11,720 nucleotides of DNA from Lentisphaeria bacterium UBA1784 (lineage in GTDB: Bacteria; Verrucomicrobiota; Lentisphaeria; Victivallales; Victivallaceae). The notes under the pieces are model-generated. The model was not told the origin of the DNA. It ran no database searches and saw only the letters and a list, made by a program, of their open reading frames with translations. This document shows, piece after piece, positions 6,078-11,720 of this stretch (positions are counted from its first letter, which is position 1; each line of letters begins with the position of its first letter). The position numbers were made by a program, and so were the translations under genes. The DNA is taken from NCBI GenBank assembly GCA_002315455.1, contig DCGG01000028.1, forward strand, positions 1 through 11,720, in the 5' to 3' direction.

Positions 6078-6526
6078 CTACACAGAGTGGTAACCGCCGA
6101 AAAATCGCGCGTTGCGGACTTTCCTCAAAGGCCGCAAGCCGCCGCCGTTGCTGAACTTCCACTTCCCGTTGTTCCAGGAGCCGGAGAGGGGCGGCGTCAG
6201 GCCGTTGCGGAGGTTGCATTTGCAGACGCCGTACTCGTTCCACGGACCGGTGATCTCGTTGAGCCAGTACTCCCCTTCGTTCACGCGGTAGATACCGTTC
6301 TCCTCCGCCGCCTGCAACCAGACCAGCTGAAGGTCCAGATCGTCGTTGGGGGCGGGAGTTCCGGCGAGGTCCTGCACGTAGAACTGGGCATCGTTCATCT
6401 CCGTGGTCAGTTCGAAGGGACCGCCGAAGGTCCCGCCGATGTTTTGCCGGTCCAGCATCCGAGGACCCGGTCCAGATAGTCGCCGACGTTGAGTTTCTGC
6501 CGGGAAGGAACGCGAATTTCGATCAT
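6078..6526 (-). pseudogene. ADP-ribosylglycohydrolase-family pseudogene (frameshift and 3' truncation)
   Basis: The reading frame opens at ATG 6526 with a strong GAGGTGA site upstream and reads MIEIRVPSRQ, then DYLDRVLGCWTGK, the usual opening of ADP-ribosylglycohydrolase-like proteins. At a four-A run (T's at 6442-6445) one base appears to be missing. After correcting it the next frame continues NIGGTFGGPFE, FYVQDLAGTPAPNDDLDLQL (with the family's NDD metal-binding type motif), EYWLNEITGPWNEYG and LTPPLSGSWNN. Similarity stops near 6167, and an unrelated tail ends at the stop at 6078. That leaves about 115-120 recognisable residues of a family normally 300 or more long. Active members remove ADP-ribose or related groups; this copy should be inactive. 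The intact start and translation signals suggest recent decay. The frameshift alone could be a sequencing error, but the truncation could not. Confidence 0.8.
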
Positions 6527-6540
6527 GACGTCACCTCTTT

Positions 6541-6569
6541 TTGACGGGATACTTTTTCATCCTTAATAT
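6541..6569 (+). promoter_or_regulatory. Plus-strand promoter candidate for the DUF4434 remnant / epimerase operon
   Basis: TTGACG (6541-6546), 17 bp, TAATAT (6564-6569). Transcription would start near 6577 and run through the DUF4434 remnant into the epimerase gene, leaving a leader of about 290 nt. A second weaker candidate lies at 6656-6683. Confidence 0.4.
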
Positions 6570-6593
6570 ACCGCAAGTCCGGCAATTTGACAG
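6565..6593 (-). promoter_or_regulatory. Minus-strand promoter candidate for the pseudogene
   Basis: The minus strand reads CTGTCA (6593-6588), 17 bp, TATATT (6570-6565). The start would be near 6558, about 32 nt before the ATG at 6526. The -35 matches only four of six positions. Its -10 occupies the same bases as the plus-strand candidate, so the two would compete. Confidence 0.35.
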
Positions 6594-6617
6594 AATTCTC
6601 CGATAAAAAAAGAGTAT

Positions 6618-6642
6618 ATTCCGCTAAATTCCGGAAATTTCG
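6618..6642. promoter_or_regulatory. 10-bp-phased ATTCCG repeats, possible AraC-type operator
   Basis: ATTCCG at 6618-6623 and 6628-6633, then ATTTCG at 6637-6642, fall one helical turn apart on the same face. AraC-family monomers contact two successive major grooves, so phased direct repeats upstream of an operon that encodes an AraC protein are a plausible binding site. An 8-bp palindrome, TTCCGGAA (6629-6636), overlaps. No experimental consensus is available for this regulator. Confidence 0.3.
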
Positions 6643-6655
6643 GTACGAAAACCGA

Positions 6656-6683
6656 TTGCAACGGGGTGAAATCATGCTAAATT
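6656..6683 (+). promoter_or_regulatory. Second plus-strand promoter candidate upstream of the epimerase operon
   Basis: TTGCAA (6656-6661), 16 bp, TAAATT (6678-6683), just downstream of the phased repeats. This placement would suit activation by an AraC protein bound at 6618-6642. Both hexamers deviate from consensus, as expected for an activated promoter. Confidence 0.3.
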
Positions 6684-6741
6684 ATGAAAGATCTGAAAAA
6701 CGTCTGCAGCGCGTTCACCGAACGAGGGAGAAAAAGAAAAA

Positions 6742-6852
6742 TTGCTGAAGATCACTGCCACGTTTCTGGATGAGATCAGCTGGGACATCCCGCATCAGAA
6801 CTGGGGTCCGGCGGAGTGGAACCGGGACTACCTCGCCCGCGAAGAAAAATAG
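6742..6852 (+). pseudogene. Remnant of a DUF4434-like (glycoside-hydrolase-like) gene, N-terminus only
   Basis: An open stretch of 36 codons encodes KITATFLDEISWDIPHQNWG followed by PAEWNRDY. As I recall the family, this is how DUF4434-domain proteins begin (TFLDEIS, DIP-QNWG, EW-RDF). After RDY the reading frame gives LAREEK and stops at 6850-6852, where a full protein would continue for hundreds of residues. No ATG is present: TTG 6742 or CTG 6745 stands where the family has its start Met. GAGGGAG lies about 11 bp before the TTG. The gene looks internally deleted, with start and perhaps end fused. It sits 15 bp before the epimerase gene, suggesting it was once the first gene of this operon. 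The family call rests on a short segment. Confidence 0.6.
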
Positions 6853-6867
6853 ACAGGAGAACGCACC

Positions 6868-8043
6868 ATGGATCTGAAACTTGTCCGTCAGCGCTACGAA
6901 TCGGAACTCTACGACAAAATCATTCCCTTCTGGGAAGAACACTGCGTGGACCGGGAGTTCGGCGGCTACTTCACCTCGCTGGACCGGGACGGCTCCGTAT
7001 ATGACACCGAGAAATACATGTGGATGCAGTGGCGGATCGTCTATATGTTCGCCAAGTTCGCCGCCGCCAACAACGGTCCCGCCCGCTGGATCGACATCGC
7101 CAGGAAGGGATACGACTTTCTGACCGCTCACGGCAAGTCCGGGGACGGCAGTTACTACTTCGCGCTGAACCGGCAGGGGGTTCCCTCGGTCGCCCCTTAC
7201 AACATCTTTTCGGATTGCTTCGCGGCCATGGGCGCAGCGGCAATGTACAAGGCGACCGGCGAAGCCAAGTACCGCGCCGAAGCCGACTCCGCCATGCGGA
7301 ACTACATCCGGCGCATGGACGATCCCAAGGGCCGCTGGGAAAAGACCCTTTCCGGGCGTCCGGCGCGACTCTCCCACGGACACTTCATGATGCTGGCCAA
7401 CCTCGCCTTCGAGATGCGGGATTGCCTCGGCAGTTGTGAATACGACTCCGCCGCCGAGGAGGCGGTCCGGACCGTGACGGAGCGCTTCTGGAATCCCGAA
7501 ATGCGCATCCTCTTCGAGAACGTCAACCCCGAAGGCGAACCCTTCGATCTCGACTCCTGCGAAGGGCGCATGATCAATCCCGGGCACGGTCTGGAGTCCA
7601 TGTGGTTCATGCTCCAGCACGCGGAACGCAATGCCGATCCGGTGCTGATCGCCAAGGCGGCGGACATCATCAAGGGGATCCTCGCTTTCGGCACCGATCA
7701 GGAGTACGGCGGCATCTACTACTTCATGGACGCGCTCCGCAAACCCCATCTGGAACTCCAATGGGACATGAAACTCTGGTGGCCCCACTGCGAAGCCCTG
7801 ATCGCCTGCCTTTTTGCCGCGCGGCTCACGAAGGACCCCTTCTTCCTTGAGAAGTTCGCCGAACTGGACAACTGGACCTGGACGCACTTCAAGGACCCGG
7901 AGTATCCGGAGTGGTTCGCCTACCTGAACCGCCGGGGCGAAGTCACCCACACCCTGAAAGGCGGCAAATGGAAGACCTTCTTCCACCTGCCCCGGATGCT
8001 CTTCACCTGCGCCGCCCAGCTGAAGAAGATGGAAAACGACTGA
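6868..8043 (+). CDS. AGE-family (N-acylglucosamine 2-epimerase-type) sugar epimerase/isomerase
   Basis: A 391-residue cytoplasmic (alpha/alpha)6-barrel enzyme of the AGE family, which includes N-acetylglucosamine 2-epimerase, cellobiose 2-epimerase, mannose 2-epimerase and YihS-type aldose-ketose isomerases. Landmarks in order: FGGYFTSLDRDG (31-42), WMQWRIVYMF (52-61, R56), INPGHGLESMWF (236-247, H240), KLWWPHCEAL (about 302-311, E309) and FFHLPRML (371-378, H373). R56, H240, E309 and H373 fall where, from memory, the Anabaena enzyme has its catalytic R57, H239, E308 and H372, so the active site looks complete. Length is normal. ATG 6868 follows AGGAG at a good distance. The rhamnosidase gene begins 22 bp downstream. 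Fold and chemistry are well supported; the substrate is not, since L-rhamnose is not a known AGE substrate. Confidence 0.9.
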   Translation: MDLKLVRQRYESELYDKIIPFWEEHCVDREFGGYFTSLDRDGSVYDTEKYMWMQWRIVYMFAKFAAANNGPARWIDIARKGYDFLTAHGKSGDGSYYFALNRQGVPSVAPYNIFSDCFAAMGAAAMYKATGEAKYRAEADSAMRNYIRRMDDPKGRWEKTLSGRPARLSHGHFMMLANLAFEMRDCLGSCEYDSAAEEAVRTVTERFWNPEMRILFENVNPEGEPFDLDSCEGRMINPGHGLESMWFMLQHAERNADPVLIAKAADIIKGILAFGTDQEYGGIYYFMDALRKPHLELQWDMKLWWPHCEALIACLFAARLTKDPFFLEKFAELDNWTWTHFKDPEYPEWFAYLNRRGEVTHTLKGGKWKTFFHLPRMLFTCAAQLKKMEND

Positions 8044-8064
8044 AGATTCTCCAGGAGGTCATCC

Positions 8065-10224
8065 GTGGCGACGACAAGAAACTGGACCGGCATCTGGATT
8101 ACGGGAGGGGTGGACCCAGCTCCCTACCTGCGGAAGCGCGTGGACCTTGCCGCTTTGCCCCGGAAGGCGGTCTGTTTTCTCTGCGGCCTCGGCTGGCACG
8201 AACTTTACGTGAACGGTACCAAAGCGGACACACGAGTGCTCGCGCCCGTGGTCTCCCAGTTCGAGAAGCACGTCTCCTACGTCGCTTACGACGTCACGCC
8301 TCTCCTCAAAGCGGGGACCAACGTCTTCGCCGTGCTCCTGGGCAACGGCTGGTACAACTGCCGCACCGAGGAGGTCTGGGATTTCCACCGGACGCCGTGG
8401 CTGGACCTCCCCAAGATGATCTGCGACGTGGAGTGCGACGGGAAAGTCGTCCTCTCCTCCGATGCCTCGTGGAAGGCGGTCCCGAGCCCCATCCTCATGA
8501 ACCAGTTGCGGAACGGCGAGGAATACGATGCCCTCCGGGAGGTCCCGGGAGTGCTGACGGCGGGGTTCGACGACTCCCGGTATCCCTGCGCATCTCCCTG
8601 CAAGCCGCCCCGGGGCGAACTGGTCCAGGAGACCGCTCCGCCCTGCCGCATCTTCCGGGAGTACGCGGGAAGCGTCCGCGAACTTTCCCCCGGCGTTTTC
8701 GTCTGTGACTTCGGCGTGAACCTCACCGGCTGGTGCGAGATCACGGCGATCGGTCCCGCCGGGTCCGCTTTGGAACTGGACTACGCCGAGCGGATCGGCT
8801 CCGGCGGGGACATCGACACCGAAGCCATCGCCTGCTACGTCAAAAGCGGACGCTTTCAGCACGACGTTTATCATCTGAAGGGGGGAACGCGGGAAACGTG
8901 GCATCCCCGCTTCACCTACCACGGGTTCCGGTACTGCCGGATCACCTGCCGCGGCGGAGCAGAACTGCTGGACGCCAAGGCCCAATTCGTCCACAGCGAC
9001 CTCCCGGAGGCCGGACACTTCCGCTGTTCCGACAAACTGGTGAACCGCCTCCACGCCTGCACCATACAGAGTTTCCTTGCCAACTACACCGGCATCCCAA
9101 CCGACTGCCCGCACCGGGAGAAGAACGGCTGGACCGGCGATGCCCAGCTGGCGCTGGAAACCGGTCTCTGGAATTTCGATGCCGCCGCCGCCATGGGGAA
9201 CTTCGCCCGGCTTCTCGCCGACACCCAGCGGCCCTCCGGACAACTTCCCGGGATCGCGCCCACCGGCGGCTGGGGCTACGACTGGGGCAGCGGTCCCGCG
9301 TGGGACGTTTACCTCTTTGAAGCCCCGTACCGCATCGCGCTCTACACCGGGGACGATTCCCTCTTCCGGGAACTTCTGCCGGCCATGGAGAAGTACCTCT
9401 GTTTCTGTCAAAGCAAGGTCCACGGCGGACTGGTGGATTTCGGACTGGGCGACTGGTGCCTGCTGGACCCGAAGTCCATGACCCCGGTGGAGCTGACCAG
9501 TTCGGCGTACGTCCTGCATGCCGCAAAGCTGATCTCGAAGTACAAGCCGGAATATGCCTCCTTCGCGAAAGAGATCGCGGAGGCCATCAACCGGAAATAT
9601 TACCGGGGCAACGGCATCTACGCCGACGGCCAGCGGACCGCCCTCGCCTGCGCCCTCTGCTTCGGCTTCGCCGCGGAGCCGGCACTGACGGCGCGCCGCC
9701 TTGCGGAAGCGGTCCGGGCGAAGGGCTACCGGACCGGCTTCGGCATCCTCGGAGCCAAATTCATCTTCCGGGCGCTGGCGGACCACGGATACGCGGAGGA
9801 CGCCTTCCTACTGCTGACCTGCACGGAGTTCCCCGGCTACGGCCACTGGATCACCAAACTCGGAGCCACCACCCTCCACGAAAACTGGACCTCGGACGCC
9901 TCCCAAAACCACGTGATGTTCGGCGACGTCGCCGCCTGGATGCACCAGTATCTCGCAGGGATCGTCCCCCTTCCCGAGACGCCGGGCTTCCGGCATTTCA
10001 GGATCAGGCCCTGCTTCGTCAGCGGACTTGCGTGGGCGGAGGCGGACCATACTGCGCCCGCCGGCACGATCCGGGTACGCTGGGAGCGGCAGGATGGCTC
10101 CATCCATTTCGTCTGCGAGATCCCGGATGGATGCACGGCGGACCTCGACCTCGCAGGCAGAACGTTTCCCGGCCGGACCGGACACGTCGAACTGCAACTC
10201 CGCCAACCGGAAGGGAAACTGTGA
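8065..10224 (+). CDS. Cytoplasmic alpha-L-rhamnosidase, GH78
   Basis: A 719-residue enzyme that releases terminal L-rhamnose from glycans or glycosides by inversion. The N-terminal beta-domain (about 40-97) shows LYVNGTKADTRVLAP, YDVTPLLKAG and LLGNGWY, typical of the bacterial rhamnosidase N domain. A concanavalin-like domain spans about 200-300 (VCDFGVNLTGWCEI, YHGFRYCRI). The (alpha/alpha)6 catalytic domain carries TDCPHREKNGWTGDA with general acid E352 and conserved D347, R351 and D359. The general base is E606 in TTLHENW. A C-terminal beta-sandwich follows (from about 640). There is no signal peptide, so it acts on imported oligosaccharides. At 719 residues it is shorter than many GH78 proteins because extra N-terminal modules are absent. 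The GTG start at 8065 is chosen because AGGAGG lies 7 bp before it. Its end nearly touches the AraC gene. Confidence 0.95.
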   Translation: MATTRNWTGIWITGGVDPAPYLRKRVDLAALPRKAVCFLCGLGWHELYVNGTKADTRVLAPVVSQFEKHVSYVAYDVTPLLKAGTNVFAVLLGNGWYNCRTEEVWDFHRTPWLDLPKMICDVECDGKVVLSSDASWKAVPSPILMNQLRNGEEYDALREVPGVLTAGFDDSRYPCASPCKPPRGELVQETAPPCRIFREYAGSVRELSPGVFVCDFGVNLTGWCEITAIGPAGSALELDYAERIGSGGDIDTEAIACYVKSGRFQHDVYHLKGGTRETWHPRFTYHGFRYCRITCRGGAELLDAKAQFVHSDLPEAGHFRCSDKLVNRLHACTIQSFLANYTGIPTDCPHREKNGWTGDAQLALETGLWNFDAAAAMGNFARLLADTQRPSGQLPGIAPTGGWGYDWGSGPAWDVYLFEAPYRIALYTGDDSLFRELLPAMEKYLCFCQSKVHGGLVDFGLGDWCLLDPKSMTPVELTSSAYVLHAAKLISKYKPEYASFAKEIAEAINRKYYRGNGIYADGQRTALACALCFGFAAEPALTARRLAEAVRAKGYRTGFGILGAKFIFRALADHGYAEDAFLLLTCTEFPGYGHWITKLGATTLHENWTSDASQNHVMFGDVAAWMHQYLAGIVPLPETPGFRHFRIRPCFVSGLAWAEADHTAPAGTIRVRWERQDGSIHFVCEIPDGCTADLDLAGRTFPGRTGHVELQLRQPEGKL

Positions 10225-10226
10225 CC

Positions 10227-11102
10227 ATGCTGCACTACACCAGCAAAGACCGTTTCCCCTATGCGGACCTGCCCTTTGACGTCTTTTCCGCCCTGATGCC
10301 GATGGTCGTTCACGAACACACCCACGAATATCTGGAGATCGTGCTGGTGGGCCGGGGAAGCGCCCTGCACCGGGTGAGTCCGGACGGGAAAAACTTCCGC
10401 TCCTGCGCGCTGATGCAGGGGGACGTCTTTTCGGTGATGCCGGGGGAGGTCCACGAGTACCGGAACTGTTCGGACTTTCTGCTCTACAATCTGGCACTGA
10501 AGCCGGAGATCGTTCTGCCGGTGAAGCAGGAACTTGCCCATCTTCGGGGATGGGAGATGCTCCTTGCCGGCGCAGGTTCTGCGGGGCACAGCAAGATCCA
10601 TCTCTCCCGGGAGGACCGGGAGTCGGCGGAGACCCTTCTGCGCCGGACCATCCGGGAGTTCGCGCTGCGGCGGCCGGGGTTCAAACTCAATGCGAAACTG
10701 GCGTTTTGGGAGTTTCTGGTGCTGGTCCTGCGGACCGATCCCAGCGCCTGGACCGTTTTCTCCGGAGACAGCGCCGGCATCCTCCGGAGCATCGACCTCA
10801 TGGAGAACGCTCCGGAGACGGACTTCCGCCTGGAGAACCTTGCCAGAGCGGCGGCCATGAGCGTGGCGGGGTTCACCCGGAAGTTCCGGGAGGCCACGGG
10901 GATGTCCGCCATGGAGTACCTTCTGCAACTCCGGTTGGAGAAGGCCCGCATCCTGCTGGAAAAGGGAGAACTCCCCCTCGCCGAAGTCGCCCTCTCCTGC
11001 GGCTTCTGCGACCTGAACCACATGATCAAACTCTTCCGGAAGAAGCACGGAGTGACTCCGGGACGCTACCGCCGGGAGTTCGAGCGCGCCATCCTCTCTT
11101 AA
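10227..11102 (+). CDS. AraC-family regulator with N-terminal cupin sensor
   Basis: A 291-residue activator-type regulator. Residues about 25-80 form a cupin sugar-sensing domain (VVHEHTHEYLEIVLVGRG, then GDVFSVMPGEVHEY). Residues about 195-286 hold two helix-turn-helix motifs (FRLENLARAAAMSVAGFTRK and VALSCGFCDLNHMIKLFRKK), ending in the family signature GVTPGRYRRE. ATG 10227 lies 2 bp after the rhamnosidase stop. An in-frame GTG at 10221, overlapping that stop as GTGA and better spaced from AAGGG, is an equally good start and would add two residues. Being the last gene of the epimerase-rhamnosidase operon, it probably senses a rhamnose-containing or related sugar and activates its own operon. 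The general layout resembles RhaS/RhaR, but orthology is not implied. The stop interlocks with that of the opposite gene. Confidence 0.93.
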   Translation: MLHYTSKDRFPYADLPFDVFSALMPMVVHEHTHEYLEIVLVGRGSALHRVSPDGKNFRSCALMQGDVFSVMPGEVHEYRNCSDFLLYNLALKPEIVLPVKQELAHLRGWEMLLAGAGSAGHSKIHLSREDRESAETLLRRTIREFALRRPGFKLNAKLAFWEFLVLVLRTDPSAWTVFSGDSAGILRSIDLMENAPETDFRLENLARAAAMSVAGFTRKFREATGMSAMEYLLQLRLEKARILLEKGELPLAEVALSCGFCDLNHMIKLFRKKHGVTPGRYRREFERAILS

Positions 11103-11720
11103 CGGTCCGCGAGGAGTTCCTTCAGGCGGCCGATCTTGCGCCGGACCCGTTCCGCATCGAAGAAGTGCGCCCGCGCCTCGGCGTGGAATCCCTGCCGGTC
11201 ATCTACCTGAAGCCATGGGAGAAGTTTCTCCGCGTTCGCCAGTTCCTTTTGCTGGATCGCGAGGTAATCCGGCCCCGAAGCCTCCCCCTTTGCCAGTTTG
11301 ATCTGAACGATCCGAAGCAGATGCACCGTGCTCCGGAAGGAGGCCGCCGCACAGTGGACGGCCGCCCGCTCCTCCCGTGCATGGATGCCGTCATCTTCCT
11401 GCAGCGCTTCGTCGATCATGGCGGCGCCCTCCTCCCACGCGGAAGCCAAGGCTTCCATGCCGGGCAGGAACTCCTCCAGGGAGTAGTGCCGGAAAGCGCC
11501 GGGGAAGTTGTCTCCCCTGTCGTTCCCGAGGCGGCAAGAAAAGTTCAGTCCGCCCTCGCCCTGCATGGGCCCCGGAGGCGAAAAATATCCCGCCGCCCAG
11601 CCCACCGGACCGGCGTACATGAAGGCGTTGTCAAAGGGGTAGTGTTCGCAGTGCTTTTCCGTCAGGAACTCCCATGCGCGGGCCAGTTTTTCCCCATCGG
11701 CGCGTTCGAAATACACTCTT
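11099..11720 (-). CDS. Unrecognised protein, C-terminal 206 residues (cut by window edge)
   Basis: The reading frame is open to the right edge, so the start lies outside; an in-frame GTG at 11716 has no visible support as a start. The visible part begins with aromatic- and Gly/Pro-rich sequence (AFMYAGPVGWAAGYFSPPGP, about 33-52), then LGNDRGDNFPGAF (about 64-76), followed by a helical region rich in Glu, Ala, Leu and Arg (SFRSTVHLLRIVQIKLAKGE and ELANAEKLLPWLQVDDRQGF). The tail ends in FFDAERVRRKIGRLKELL. Helical tails of this kind, with 'LP-x-D-R-GF' and 'RRKI' motifs, remind me of large uncharacterised glycosidase-like proteins of PVC bacteria, and the neighbouring sugar operon fits, but I cannot name the family. 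Its TAA (11101-11099) shares the TTAA with the AraC stop. Confidence 0.7.
   Translation of the reverse strand, partial: RVYFERADGEKLARAWEFLTEKHCEHYPFDNAFMYAGPVGWAAGYFSPPGPMQGEGGLNFSCRLGNDRGDNFPGAFRHYSLEEFLPGMEALASAWEEGAAMIDEALQEDDGIHAREERAAVHCAAASFRSTVHLLRIVQIKLAKGEASGPDYLAIQQKELANAEKLLPWLQVDDRQGFHAEARAHFFDAERVRRKIGRLKELLADR

Noticed and set aside
5902..6243. Minus-strand open frame of 113 codons across the pseudogene end and spacer
   Set aside because: It is in another frame from the recognisable ADP-ribosylglycohydrolase sequence, has no ribosome-binding site and resembles nothing I know.
6587..6620. TTGACA followed by TATATT on the plus strand
   Set aside because: The spacer is 22 bp, too long for a sigma70 promoter.
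6674..6748. Small ORF of 24 codons with GGGGTGA upstream, overlapping the DUF4434 remnant
   Set aside because: The peptide is basic and unrecognised; with no conservation data it may be chance, though a leader peptide cannot be excluded.
6715..7986. Minus-strand open frame (423 codons) opposite the epimerase
   Set aside because: The plus strand encodes a clear AGE protein with all key residues; the antisense frame is a mirror of its codon bias.
8059..9786. Minus-strand open frame (575 codons) opposite the rhamnosidase
   Set aside because: The plus strand carries the GH78 catalytic motifs; the antisense product has no recognisable pattern.
1..11720. CRISPR arrays, tRNA or rRNA genes, insertion sequences
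   Set aside because: No regularly spaced repeats, cloverleaf-like segments, rRNA-like stretches or transposase motifs were seen.

Overview
The window is G+C-rich bacterial DNA with tightly packed genes. The mix of families suggests a member of the Lentisphaerota/Victivallales or a related PVC-group carbohydrate degrader from an anoxic habitat. That mix is a cytoplasmic GH78 rhamnosidase with an AGE-family epimerase, remnants of ADP-ribosylglycohydrolase and DUF4434-like genes, a NuoE/NuoF-type redox operon, and unusual secretin-like proteins. The taxonomic guess is inference from gene content; no rRNA or marker gene is present.

Layout. (1) 1-1000, minus strand: the start of a NuoF-like subunit (cut by the window edge) preceded by a complete NuoE-like subunit, joined by an ATGA overlap. 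They are probably part of a NAD(P)-linked [FeFe]-hydrogenase or related diaphorase complex. Upstream lie two sigma70-type promoters, a 5' leader able to form hairpins, and two copies of a TGTTAACATAT-containing operator-like site, one of them covering the -10/+1 of the distal promoter. (2) 1064-5924, minus strand: a four-gene operon with its own promoter, encoding a small lipoprotein, two divergent secretin-like proteins (the second overlapping the first by ATGA) and a MarR-family regulator. No other secretion or pilus gene is visible. This is the least conventional part of the window. (3) 5925-6867: a region of gene decay. It holds a frameshifted and truncated ADP-ribosylglycohydrolase pseudogene (minus), a regulatory interval with opposing promoter-like signals and 10-bp-phased repeats, and a 36-codon remnant of a DUF4434-like gene (plus). 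(4) 6868-11102, plus strand: a tight operon of AGE-family epimerase, cytoplasmic GH78 alpha-L-rhamnosidase and an AraC-family regulator with an N-terminal cupin. (5) 11099-11720, minus strand: the 3' end of an unrecognised gene whose stop codon interlocks with that of the AraC gene.

How the parts may work together. Region 4 looks like a sugar-utilisation unit: the AraC protein probably senses a sugar and controls its own operon, the rhamnosidase trims imported rhamnosides, and the epimerase interconverts a released sugar. Region 2 probably builds an outer-membrane pore or pore-like assembly whose expression may be tuned by the MarR protein. Region 1 is redox metabolism, possibly under Rex-like or MarR-type control.
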